9,512 bases of DNA, taken from positions 1-9,512 of the forward strand of contig JAITSW010000170.1 in assembly GCA_031287505.1 (NCBI GenBank). Reading direction: 5' to 3'. The translations under genes and the position numbers were made by a program. Of this stretch, positions 1-6,626 are shown piece after piece. The stretch's first letter is position 1. Each line of letters opens with the position of its first letter. Source of the stretch: Propionibacteriaceae bacterium (lineage in GTDB: Bacteria; Actinomycetota; Actinomycetes; Propionibacteriales; Propionibacteriaceae). The notes below the pieces were generated by a model. The model searched no databases, was not told the DNA's origin, and saw only the letters and a program-made list of their open reading frames with translations.

Positions 1-66
1 GGCCAACTGGAAATAGAGCGGGATAGGGCTCGATCGATCAACGGTCACACTCAGCTGTTTGCTCAT
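1..66 (-). CDS. GntR-family transcriptional regulator, N-terminal fragment (runs off left edge)
   Basis: Only the first 22 codons lie in the window. The translation begins MSKQLSVTVDRSSPIPLYFQ, and the 'D-x-S-S-P-x-P-L-Y-x-Q' stretch is the hallmark opening of the GntR winged-helix DNA-binding domain, just before the first helix. The effector domain and subfamily cannot be seen. The gene diverges from the six-gene catabolic operon at 291, the usual place for a local regulator of such an operon, so it is the best candidate to control the cluster (inference). The start is uncertain: the ATG at 66 lacks a clear Shine-Dalgarno. An in-frame ATG at 102 would add 12 residues and has a weak GGGAAG-like site 10 nt upstream. 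The 66 start is preferred because it gives the usual short lead-in to the family motif. Confidence 0.82.
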   Translation of the reverse strand, partial: MSKQLSVTVDRSSPIPLYFQLA

Positions 67-83
67 GGCAGAAGTGTATCGGG

Positions 84-100
84 TGTCAATATGTCCTGTC
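84..100. promoter_or_regulatory. Possible operator half-sites next to the GntR start
   Basis: The sequence TGTCAATATGTCCTGTC contains the core CAATATGTC, which recurs exactly upstream of the transaldolase gene at 8994-9002. It also contains ATATGTCC, found in reverse orientation at 253-260. It lies just upstream of the GntR ATG at 66, where autoregulation would be expected. The operator role is inferred from the recurrence only. Confidence 0.35.
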
Positions 101-153
101 ATACGATTAATGCTTCCCGCATCGTATCCGACGGTGCATCCATGTTGGCGTGC

Positions 154-170
154 TTGTGAGCATGACACAA
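154..170. promoter_or_regulatory. Inverted repeat TTGTG-N7-CACAA, possible operator
   Basis: A perfect 5-bp inverted repeat with a 7-nt centre (TTGTG AGCATGA CACAA) sits mid-way in the divergent GntR/operon intergenic region. Its symmetry and size suit a dimeric regulator. It resembles a CRP/GlxR half-site (TGTGA), but the spacing is wrong for the canonical TGTGA-N6-TCACA, so no regulator is assigned. Confidence 0.4.
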
Positions 171-183
171 AATTTGGTAAAAA

Positions 184-212
184 TGTAAGGACAATATGCC
201 TAATATATGCCT
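184..212. promoter_or_regulatory. Likely regulator binding region: TGTAAGGACA plus direct repeat ATATGCCT
   Basis: TGTAAGGACA (184-193) is the exact reverse complement of TGTCCTTACA at 8986-8995, upstream of the transaldolase gene. It runs straight into two direct copies of ATATGCCT (194-201 and 205-212), spaced 11 bp apart, about one helical turn, so both face the same side of the DNA. The block ends 10 bp before the presumed -35 box at 223, a usual place for a regulator to act. The protein bound is inferred to be the divergent GntR protein. Confidence 0.45.
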
Positions 213-222
213 CAAAGCGGTC

Positions 223-252
223 TTGACGCGCTTAGACTTTGTTATATATTAT
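223..252 (+). promoter_or_regulatory. Probable sigma-70-type promoter of the six-gene operon
   Basis: TTGACG (223-228) matches five of six -35 consensus bases. It is followed by an AT-rich -10 region, read either as TATATT at 245-250 (16-nt spacer) or TATTAT at 247-252 (18-nt spacer). Transcription would start near 257-260, giving a leader of about 30 nt. The sequence GGACATAT at 253-260, the reverse complement of a candidate operator core, overlaps the expected start site and would fit repression. Confidence 0.55.
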
Positions 253-276
253 GGACATATGAACCTTAACACTAAT

Positions 277-283
277 AAGGAGG
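277..283 (+). promoter_or_regulatory. Strong ribosome binding site of the first operon gene
   Basis: AAGGAGG lies 7 nt before the ATG at 291. This near-perfect Shine-Dalgarno fixes the start of the DUF6282 gene and suggests high translation of the operon's first product. Confidence 0.85.
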
Positions 284-290
284 TAATCGG

Positions 291-1214
291 ATGAGTCCGG
301 TTGTTCCCACTGCCGAGCCGACTCCCGCACTCCTAAAAGTGCTTGACGGGCTTGTCGACCTACATGTCCACTCTGGCCCGAGCCCCTTCCCCAGGCGTTT
401 TAACCACGTTGAGGCTTCTTATGAGGCGGCCAGGGTTAACGCGCGGGCCATCTTTGTAAAGTCCCACCACCACAACACCGTGATGGACTTGCTGGCCATG
501 GCCAGCCAGCTCAAAGATGCGCCCACGCCGGTCTACGGCGGTGTCACCCTCAACAGCGAAGTTGGCGGCATCAATCCTTCTGCCGTGGCAATGAGCCTCC
601 AAATGGGCGGGCGTATCGTCTACGGCCCCACGGTCTGCGCGCTACAGCACATCAAGCATCACAGTTCCGATGACGGCTTCCCCACATCCGGCATGAACCT
701 ATATGAAAAAGAAGTCAGCATCTATGACGCTTCCGGCGAAGTCTCGGCCGACACCGTGTTGGTTACCCGGCTTGTGGCAAAAGCCGGGGCAATTCTCACC
801 AGTGGCCACCTAGACGGCCCTTCGGTAATTGCGCTGTTCAAGACGGCTCATGACAACGGCGTGGAGAAGCTCATCCTCCATCACCCCGATTTCATCCTCA
901 ACACCACCGACGCTGAAATCGAAGAAGCGCTAAGCCTGGGTGCTTACATCGAACATGAATTGGCAATGTACCATCCCGATGTCCAGGCTCCCGCTTGGCC
1001 GATCGAGCGCCTTGTGTCTTGGATCAACAAGTACGGCCCCGAAAAGACGATCATCAGTTCAGACCTTGGCCAAAAGAACAATCCGCTACCTGTCGACGCC
1101 TACTTCTACATCATCGGGCTCCTGCTCGACAACGGCATTTCCGAGAAGGACATTCGCCAGATGATCTGCAAGACCCCGGCCTATTTGGCCGGTCTTGAGG
1201 ATTCACCCCGCTGA
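291..1214 (+). CDS. DUF6282 family protein, amidohydrolase-like metal-dependent hydrolase candidate
   Basis: A 307-residue cytoplasmic protein without signal peptide or membrane segment. It looks like a TIM-barrel metal hydrolase of the amidohydrolase type. It has an early D23-x-H25-x-H27 motif after strand 1, K57 followed by H59-H60-H61, H173 in a 'TSGH' strand end, H197-H198 in 'LILHHP', E221-H222-E223, and D258 in 'ISSDLG' near the C-terminus. These positions resemble amidohydrolase metal ligands, and K57 could be a bridging carbamylated lysine (inference). I recognise the family as DUF6282, whose reaction is not established to my knowledge. As the first gene of a sugar-acid operon, a lactone or amide hydrolase, or an isomerase of the uronate-isomerase fold, would fit. 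The start is fixed by AAGGAGG at 277-283. The codon choice looks more C-ending than in the genes after 2170, hinting at high expression. Confidence 0.8.
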   Translation: MSPVVPTAEPTPALLKVLDGLVDLHVHSGPSPFPRRFNHVEASYEAARVNARAIFVKSHHHNTVMDLLAMASQLKDAPTPVYGGVTLNSEVGGINPSAVAMSLQMGGRIVYGPTVCALQHIKHHSSDDGFPTSGMNLYEKEVSIYDASGEVSADTVLVTRLVAKAGAILTSGHLDGPSVIALFKTAHDNGVEKLILHHPDFILNTTDAEIEEALSLGAYIEHELAMYHPDVQAPAWPIERLVSWINKYGPEKTIISSDLGQKNNPLPVDAYFYIIGLLLDNGISEKDIRQMICKTPAYLAGLEDSPR

Positions 1215-1252
1215 AAAAAGCTTAACAGCCCTATCTGAAAGACAAGGTCAAC

Positions 1253-2170
1253 ATGGCAATGTATGCAAAAGACGATATCCGTTCGCAACTCACCGCCCAG
1301 CAAACCGCTGCGCCGGCGGCTGTGGATGCGTCGACCCCGATCAAGCCAGCCCAGTGGATTGAATACCACAAGCTGCCCGCCACCGAAACTACCGCTCTGG
1401 GCTCGAAGACTTGGATTTCCCGTTCCTCGACCATGATCATCTCTTGGACAGATGCCAAGAAGGGCGACGTTTTCCCCCGCGCCAACCAGATCGACGAATA
1501 TGCCGTATTGATGTACTCATACAGCGCTCCGGTCAAAGTGACCGCCGGCGATGCCAGTGTGGAGGTTGGCGAAGAGGCTTTCGTGGTGATCCCGCCGGGA
1601 GATAGCGCAATCGAAGCCCTGGAAGACGGCCCGATCATCCGCATCCTCTCGGTGCTCTCTGAGGATTTGGTTGAAATCTCGCTCAACCGCGACGCCTACC
1701 TAGAGCCCGACGTCCGCCATGCCCCGCTCGTTCCCTGGCCTGATCCGGTAGGCGGCTTCAAACTGCGGGTCTACCCATTGGCGTTGACGCCAATTACGCC
1801 GGGGCGCTTTGGCCGTATCTATCGCACCACCACGATGATGGTCAACTTCCTCGCCGAAGAGCCCAAACCGCGCGACAAGTACAAGCTCTCCCCCCATTTC
1901 CACGACGACTTTGAGCAAGTCTCCATGGCCGTCAAAGGCGAGTTCTACCATCACATCCGCTACCCGTGGGGCCCAGATTCCACGCAGTGGCGTGAAGATG
2001 AGCATGGCTTGGTCGAAACGCCCTCTATCTGCATCATTCCCCCGCCAACCGTTCACACCACCCAGGGTGTGGGCCCGCATCAGCAGCTGCTAGACATCTT
2101 CTCGCCTCCGCGCGAAGACTTCTCGGCGCAGGGCTGGGTTCTCAACGCCGACGACTATCCGTCGAAATGA
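1253..2170 (+). CDS. Two-domain cupin protein, sugar-metabolism associated, function unknown
   Basis: 305 residues, soluble. The C-terminal half carries a clear cupin metal site: H215-x-H217-x3-E221 in 'SPHFHDDFEQ' (motif 1) and H268 in 'IIPPPTVHTTQG' (motif 2), the usual three-His-one-Glu set. The N-terminal half (about 79-134) reads as a second cupin barrel with glycine turns ('VEVGEEAFVVIPPG') but has no histidines, so it is probably a non-catalytic, metal-free barrel. Bicupins of this type include keto-sugar or uronate isomerases and dioxygenases. Lying between a DUF6282 protein and an aldolase, an isomerase or epimerase role is plausible but unproven. The start at 1253 has AAGG (1244-1247) 5 nt upstream; the later in-frame ATG at 1259 is less well placed. 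Its stop overlaps the next start as ATGA at 2167-2170. Confidence 0.78.
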   Translation: MAMYAKDDIRSQLTAQQTAAPAAVDASTPIKPAQWIEYHKLPATETTALGSKTWISRSSTMIISWTDAKKGDVFPRANQIDEYAVLMYSYSAPVKVTAGDASVEVGEEAFVVIPPGDSAIEALEDGPIIRILSVLSEDLVEISLNRDAYLEPDVRHAPLVPWPDPVGGFKLRVYPLALTPITPGRFGRIYRTTTMMVNFLAEEPKPRDKYKLSPHFHDDFEQVSMAVKGEFYHHIRYPWGPDSTQWREDEHGLVETPSICIIPPPTVHTTQGVGPHQQLLDIFSPPREDFSAQGWVLNADDYPSK

Positions 2171-2955
2171 GTGTGCGCAGGAGCCTGTTCCGGCAGGCGG
2201 TGAATAACCCGGATGGCCCGGCGCTGGGCGTCTGGGTGAAGATTCCGGCCATGGAGAGCGTTGAGTTGATTGCGTTGGCCGGCTTTGATTTTATCGTGGT
2301 GGATCTTGAGCACTCGCCGATGAACCTTGAGACGGCCTATCGGCTGATCGGAACTGCCAGACAGGCTGGAGTCGCGCCGATAGTGCGCATCCCGGAGCTT
2401 GCCGGGGGTCTGGTGCAGCGGATATTGGACGCCGGTGCCGAGGGCATCATGCTTCCGCACGTGGACACAGTAGAACAGGCCGAGGCGGCGGTTCGGGCGG
2501 TGCGTTTTGCGCCTTGGGGAAACCGGGGTGTCGGAGCCACCAGCCGGGCCGGTGAATGGGGTCTTCTTGAAAGGGCGGAATACCTCCGTTACGGCCAGGA
2601 AGAAGTCATTCTTATCGTTCAGATTGAATCCGGTCCGGCTGCGCGCGCTGCTGGCCAGATTGCCTCGGTCAAAGGTGTGGACGCCTTGTTGGTCGGTGCT
2701 GCCGATCTGTCCACCTCCGAAGGGAAGGGCGAGAACGATCCGGAGGTGCTCGAGCTTATTGCCGGAGCCATTCGAGACACCCGGGCCGCCGGCGTCCCCA
2801 TCGGTAATTCCGGCGGCTCAACTGAAGCTTCGGTACAGCGGGCGGTGGACGACGGATACTCGTTCACCATGCTCTCCAACGATGCGACCCGGTTGGGGAT
2901 GGCGGCTAAGGCTGCGGTCGTTGCCGGGCGGAATGTTCGCTATCCAAAGCGATAG
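2167..2955 (+). CDS. HpcH/HpaI family aldolase (2-keto-3-deoxy acid aldolase type)
   Basis: 262 residues, the usual length for class II pyruvate aldolases of the HpaI/GarL/RhmA group, which split 2-keto-3-deoxy or 4-hydroxy-2-keto acids into pyruvate and an aldehyde. Visible family features are E48-H49 in 'VVDLEHSPMN' (catalytic His), R74 in 'PIVRIPE' (binds the pyruvate carboxylate), Q152-x-E154 in 'VQIESG' and D180 in 'GAADLS' (metal ligands). Their spacing follows H45, R70, E149 and D175 of E. coli HpaI. The usual GPxDLS is GAADLS here, a small deviation. The ATG overlaps the cupin stop by 4 nt and has no clear Shine-Dalgarno, so translation is probably coupled. The exact keto acid cannot be told; in this cluster it probably carries out a cleavage step. 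Confidence 0.88.
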   Translation: MSVRRSLFRQAVNNPDGPALGVWVKIPAMESVELIALAGFDFIVVDLEHSPMNLETAYRLIGTARQAGVAPIVRIPELAGGLVQRILDAGAEGIMLPHVDTVEQAEAAVRAVRFAPWGNRGVGATSRAGEWGLLERAEYLRYGQEEVILIVQIESGPAARAAGQIASVKGVDALLVGAADLSTSEGKGENDPEVLELIAGAIRDTRAAGVPIGNSGGSTEASVQRAVDDGYSFTMLSNDATRLGMAAKAAVVAGRNVRYPKR

Positions 2956-2957
2956 CT

Positions 2958-3929
2958 ATGGCAGACCGAGTTGTGTTGGGGGCCTACGCATCGGCTCCCG
3001 CCGGCCTTGAGGCTAACCCGGGCGTCGAGGCCAGATGGTATGAGTTGGTTGGGCAGATTGAGGGTGCCGTCGGCATCGAAGCTCCCTACAGAGGTGGTTT
3101 TCACTCTTTGGGCGCTGAGCGCTTTGCCTCCCTGTTGCCAGCGGGTTGGTCGGTATATGTGGCAACCCTCCCGCTTTCCATGGACGGAGTGCGCAAGGAC
3201 GCCAGATATGGCCTGGCCTCTGACGACGAAGGCGCGCGGGCAGCTGCCATCGCAGATATCCACACGGTATTCGAGGGTGTGCTAGAGCTTAATGATGCTC
3301 TTGGGCGAGACGCGGTCAAGGCTGTGCACTTGACGTCGGCTCCGCAAACACTTAATGCGAAATCGAGTTGGGAGAGTATGGCCCGTTCTCTGGAAACGCT
3401 CACCTCTTGGAGGTGGGGCAGCACCCAGTTGGTGTTAGAGCACGCTGATGCCCCCGAGCCGCCACTTGCTGTTGAGAAGGGGTTTCTCCCATTGGCAGCC
3501 GAGATTCAGGCGATACTTCGAGCCAGAGAGGCCACCGGTGTGCATTTTGGCCAACTTCTTAATTGGGGGCGTTCGGCGGTGGAGGGACGCTCGCCAGTTA
3601 CCCCGCTTGCCCATCTGACTCAGGCAATGGCCGCGGGCACCCTTGCCGGCTACTTCTTCTCTGGTGCTTCGGCCGTTGGCGGAACGCTGGGAGCTGCTTG
3701 GAAAGACGCGCACAATCCAATCTCGTCTTATGATCCAAGTTCGCTGCTCACTCCGGCCGGCATCGCGCAGATTGTTGGCAAGCTTCCCGACCATGCCTAT
3801 ATAGGTGTCAAAGTGGCTGATTCCAAGTCATCGGCAGACATCCGGCAGCGTGTTCTCGCGCTGGCGCTCACTGCTGAAGCTGTCGTGGCAGCTGTGGCGG
3901 GCAACCGGGAAATGGGGGGAAAGCCGTGA
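2958..3929 (+). CDS. DUF4862 family protein, putative TIM-barrel sugar enzyme
   Basis: 323 residues, soluble. The pattern matches DUF4862 as I know it: the opening 'VVLGAYASAPAG', 'GIEAPYRGGFHS' (E41, H49), 'GWSVYVATLPLSM', 'YGLASDDEGAR', then H124 in 'KAVHLTSAP', E161-H162 in 'LVLEHADA' (161-165), K174 in 'EKGFLPL', 'NWGRSA' near 202 and 'DAHNP' at 250-254. The conserved His/Glu residues at the ends of predicted strands fit a TIM barrel of the xylose-isomerase/AP-endonuclease type, so isomerisation or epimerisation of a sugar acid is possible (inference). No reaction is established to my knowledge. It starts 2 nt after the aldolase stop, and its own stop overlaps the next gene's GTG, so it is firmly within the operon. 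Confidence 0.75.
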   Translation: MADRVVLGAYASAPAGLEANPGVEARWYELVGQIEGAVGIEAPYRGGFHSLGAERFASLLPAGWSVYVATLPLSMDGVRKDARYGLASDDEGARAAAIADIHTVFEGVLELNDALGRDAVKAVHLTSAPQTLNAKSSWESMARSLETLTSWRWGSTQLVLEHADAPEPPLAVEKGFLPLAAEIQAILRAREATGVHFGQLLNWGRSAVEGRSPVTPLAHLTQAMAAGTLAGYFFSGASAVGGTLGAAWKDAHNPISSYDPSSLLTPAGIAQIVGKLPDHAYIGVKVADSKSSADIRQRVLALALTAEAVVAAVAGNREMGGKP

Positions 3930-5014
3930 GGGCCTATCAATTCAATGCCCCCGGCGAGATGGTCGCCGTTGATATTCCCGAGCCGCGATTGGCTCCAGGC
4001 GAAGTCCTGCTCAAGGTGCTGCGCATAGGTATGTGCGGCTCTGATTTGAGCACTTACCGGGGTTTGTCGTCTATGGTGATCTTCCCGGTGATCCCCGGTC
4101 ATGAGATTGCCGCCGAGGTGGCAGCCGTTGGAGCGCAGGTCGATAGAGATTTCGCCATCGGCGAGTTGGTCACGGTGGCTCCGTACTTCAACTGCGGTAA
4201 ATGCCCTGCTTGCCGCTGTGGGCGCGCCAATGCCTGCCAGTTTAATGAGACGCTGGGGGTGCGGCGCCCGGGAGCCCTGTGCGAGTACATCGCTATTCCC
4301 CAGGATCACATTGTGAAGGTCTCGCAAGATCTTTCCGCGGAGCAAGTGGCGCTGATCGAGCCGCTGAGTGTGGGCTATCACCTTGCGAATCGCAGCCGGG
4401 TGGCTGCGGGTGAGAGCGTCGTCGTTTTCGGTTGCGGGGCGGTCGGCTTAGGCGCTATCGCCGCAGCCAGCTTTAAGGGTGCCCGGGTGACGGCCGTCGA
4501 TATCGCAGCCGAGAAGTTAGCCATGGCGGAGCGTTTCGGGGCTGCGGCAAGTATAAATTCGGCGCAGGCCGATCCGGTTGCCAGACTTCTTGAAGAAACG
4601 AATGGCGAAGGCGTTGATGTCGCCATTGAGTGCGCCGGGCTGCCGATCACCTTTTTGCAGGCTTTGGAAGCGGTGAAATATACCGGGCGAATGGGCGTGG
4701 TCAGCTATTCGACAAATGACATTTCGTTCAACTCAAAGCTGATCGTCGCCAAGGAGCTTGATATTCACGGCTCCCGAAATGCCCAAGGCGAGTTTCAAGA
4801 CGTGCAGGACATGTTGCTCTCAGCCGGCCTGCCGCTAGCGGAAATCATCACCGAGCAGGTCGAGTTGGACGATGTTGCCGATGCCCTGCATCGCTGGAAT
4901 CTCAACCCTGCCACGATGAAGGTCATGGTGCGGCTAGCGGACTCACGGAGCAGCCAACCCGCCAGCTCTGCCCGCATCACACCGGGCGTCAAATTCGGCA
5001 ACACAAGTAATTAG
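3926..5014 (+). CDS. Zinc-dependent MDR alcohol/polyol dehydrogenase
   Basis: 362 residues, a medium-chain dehydrogenase of the sorbitol/L-idonate/threonine dehydrogenase type, oxidising a secondary hydroxyl with NAD(P). Catalytic zinc ligands are C37 ('GMCGSD'), H59-E60 ('PGHE') and E145 ('IEPLSVG'). The structural zinc lobe has C90, C93, C96 and C104. The Rossmann fingerprint G169-x-G171-x2-G174 is followed by D192 at the end of strand 2, which favours NAD over NADP. The C-terminus has a tail of roughly 20 residues (from about 340) beyond the usual end. It begins with GTG inside a GTGA overlap (3926-3929), preceded by the purine-rich AATGGGGGGAAAG, a good Shine-Dalgarno. In context it probably oxidises a sugar acid to a keto acid or does the reverse reaction; the substrate is unknown. 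Confidence 0.9.
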   Translation: MRAYQFNAPGEMVAVDIPEPRLAPGEVLLKVLRIGMCGSDLSTYRGLSSMVIFPVIPGHEIAAEVAAVGAQVDRDFAIGELVTVAPYFNCGKCPACRCGRANACQFNETLGVRRPGALCEYIAIPQDHIVKVSQDLSAEQVALIEPLSVGYHLANRSRVAAGESVVVFGCGAVGLGAIAAASFKGARVTAVDIAAEKLAMAERFGAAASINSAQADPVARLLEETNGEGVDVAIECAGLPITFLQALEAVKYTGRMGVVSYSTNDISFNSKLIVAKELDIHGSRNAQGEFQDVQDMLLSAGLPLAEIITEQVELDDVADALHRWNLNPATMKVMVRLADSRSSQPASSARITPGVKFGNTSN

Positions 5015-5022
5015 GAGTTTAG

Positions 5023-6456
5023 ATGAGAGATCTGACATTGCCAGCCGCCGCTGTTCCCGCCTCCTTTGTGGAAAATGACGGTGCCTTTTTTTGGCTGGAG
5101 AAGACCGCCAACGGCAAGCAGTTGGTCATCGAAGGAGCCTCGGTTGCGGTGCTGGATCGTTTTGAGGGTAAGTCGGACCAGGGTCGATTCCGCGCCGATG
5201 CCAATGCGGCAAATGCCCTGGCGTTGCGAAACACCCTGACGAATTTGCGGCCCGCCAGATTTGGCCTCAAGACGTCGGTGGGCATGGGAGACCGGCTGGG
5301 CATCAGCACTCCCGCCCACGTTGCGGCACTCAAAGCTGTCGGCGGTTCAATCAACCCGATCTTTGCGCAGCAGTCGGTGCGCGAAGTAGCCCGCACAAAC
5401 CGAACCCCGCGCATTGTTCTCGACGATGCCACCTGGGGAGCCTTTGAGGGCGGCTGGATCGGCCCGGTGAGTGCGGATGCCGATCATCTGCACACTGTCG
5501 AAGATATTGATGCCTACGCTCAGGCCGGCTTTGTATTCTGGACGATTGATCCGGGTGACAAGGTCGACCCCGAAGCTCAATTCGCGACTGCCGCTACCCT
5601 GCGCGCCAAGGCTGAAGCCCTAGATTGGAAGGCTCTGGATTCGTCTTTCGAGGCTTTTCTGGCAGCGTATCGCGACCACGCCATCGAGCTCGAAAATGAG
5701 TCCATTGTTTTGGACGAGGAATCGCTCGTGCGGGCTATCGCCAAGTATGGGCCGGCTTTGGTGAAAGCAGTTGCCATGGCCGGCTATCTTCAGAGCCTTG
5801 GTATCGAGCATGAAATTGAAATTGCCATCGATGAGACGGAATTTCCCACCACCCCTGCCGAGCATGTGGTCGTCATCAGCGAATTGGCCAGGCTCGGGGT
5901 CAAGCCTGTCTCATTCTCGCCGCGTTTTGTCGGTGGTTTTGAAAAAGGCATCGAGTATATCGGAGATGTCGAAGAGTTAACCCGGGACTTCCAAGTCCAC
6001 GCTGCCATCGCCAAGGCACTTGGCCCGTACAAGCTTTCGCTGCATTCCGCGTCCGACAAGTACTGCGTCTATGAGCCATTCGTCGAAGCCACCGGGGGTG
6101 TTCTCCACATGAAGACCTCGGGCACCACCTGGGCAGAGGCGCTGCGGGTCATCGTAAACCACGATCCGCAGCTGATGCGCGAACTCTTGGACAAGTCTCT
6201 GCAGTTCTACGACCAAAACCGGCAAAGCTACCCGATGACCGCTGATCCCTCGACTGTTCCGGCACATCCAACTCCCGGGCAGCTAGAGCGTCTGCTCGAC
6301 GTCAACGCCTCTCGGCAGATTCTCCACGTGGGATTTGGAACCTCGCTGGCCACCTTCCATGATCGGCTCTTCGATATCTGGAATGCCAACACCGACGAGC
6401 TGCGTGAAATCCTCACCAAGCACTTCATCAGGCACCTGCAGCCCTTTGCCAACTGA
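5023..6456 (+). CDS. uxaE: Tagaturonate epimerase family protein (UxaE-like)
   Basis: 477 residues, a normal length for the UxaE family, whose Thermotoga member converts D-tagaturonate to D-fructuronate in galacturonate breakdown. Family-like blocks are 'GMGDRLGISTPAH' at 87-99, 'AIDETEFPTTPAEH' at 268-281, 'SFSPRFVGGFEKGIEYIGD' at 297-315, 'YKLSLHSASDKY' at 336-347, and 'LHVGFGTSLA' at 434-443 with a final 'HFIRHLQPF'. The His, Asp and Glu residues in these blocks are probable metal or proton-transfer residues (inference). AGGAG at 5013-5017 overlaps the dehydrogenase stop, 5 nt before the ATG, so it is the last gene of the operon. No uronate isomerase, altronate/mannonate oxidoreductase or dehydratase is visible, so the true substrate may be another keto-hexonate. 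The symbol marks family membership, not proven activity. Confidence 0.82.
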   Translation: MRDLTLPAAAVPASFVENDGAFFWLEKTANGKQLVIEGASVAVLDRFEGKSDQGRFRADANAANALALRNTLTNLRPARFGLKTSVGMGDRLGISTPAHVAALKAVGGSINPIFAQQSVREVARTNRTPRIVLDDATWGAFEGGWIGPVSADADHLHTVEDIDAYAQAGFVFWTIDPGDKVDPEAQFATAATLRAKAEALDWKALDSSFEAFLAAYRDHAIELENESIVLDEESLVRAIAKYGPALVKAVAMAGYLQSLGIEHEIEIAIDETEFPTTPAEHVVVISELARLGVKPVSFSPRFVGGFEKGIEYIGDVEELTRDFQVHAAIAKALGPYKLSLHSASDKYCVYEPFVEATGGVLHMKTSGTTWAEALRVIVNHDPQLMRELLDKSLQFYDQNRQSYPMTADPSTVPAHPTPGQLERLLDVNASRQILHVGFGTSLATFHDRLFDIWNANTDELREILTKHFIRHLQPFAN

Positions 6457-6477
6457 ACCGCGCGGCTGGCGTCTTGA

Positions 6478-6542
6478 AAACGTTGCCGCAAGTTGCACGG
6501 CTTTACCGGCTGTGGGTAGGTTGGCTGTGTCGGCAAGCGTTT
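6478..6542. repeat. Imperfect inverted repeat after uxaE (attenuator, terminator or operator)
   Basis: AAACGTTGCCG (6478-6488) is complementary to CGGCAAGCGTTT (6531-6542) apart from one extra base. The two arms are separated by 42 nt that include a small CGG/CCG hairpin. It starts 22 nt after the epimerase stop and its right arm abuts the presumed -35 box of the kinase gene. There is no clear T-run, so intrinsic termination is doubtful; it may separate the two transcripts or serve as a binding site. Confidence 0.4.
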
Positions 6543-6570
6543 AGATAGGACGCCTCCAGTTGCGTAAAAT
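6542..6570 (+). promoter_or_regulatory. Probable promoter of the IolC-like kinase gene
   Basis: TAGATA (6542-6547) and TAAAAT (6565-6570) are separated by 17 nt. The -10 box matches five of six consensus bases, the -35 box four of six. The predicted start near 6577 gives a leader of about 50 nt, so the kinase can be transcribed apart from the upstream operon. Confidence 0.5.
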
Positions 6571-6612
6571 ACGAGTGGAGCCGGGCTCGCACTGGGGATC
6601 GGCGCTGTGCCC

Positions 6613-6620
6613 GAGGAGGA
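6613..6620 (+). promoter_or_regulatory. Ribosome binding site of the kinase gene
   Basis: GAGGAGGA ends 6 nt before the ATG at 6627, a strong Shine-Dalgarno that decides this start. Confidence 0.85.
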
Positions 6621-6626
6621 TCGTCA

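Noticed and set aside
154..170. Canonical CRP/GlxR site
   Set aside because: The half-sites resemble TGTGA, but the spacing does not fit TGTGA-N6-TCACA. It is kept only as an unassigned inverted repeat.
3797..4381. 194-codon minus-strand open frame opposite DUF4862 and the dehydrogenase
   Set aside because: It lies opposite two well-supported coupled genes and has no recognisable motif.
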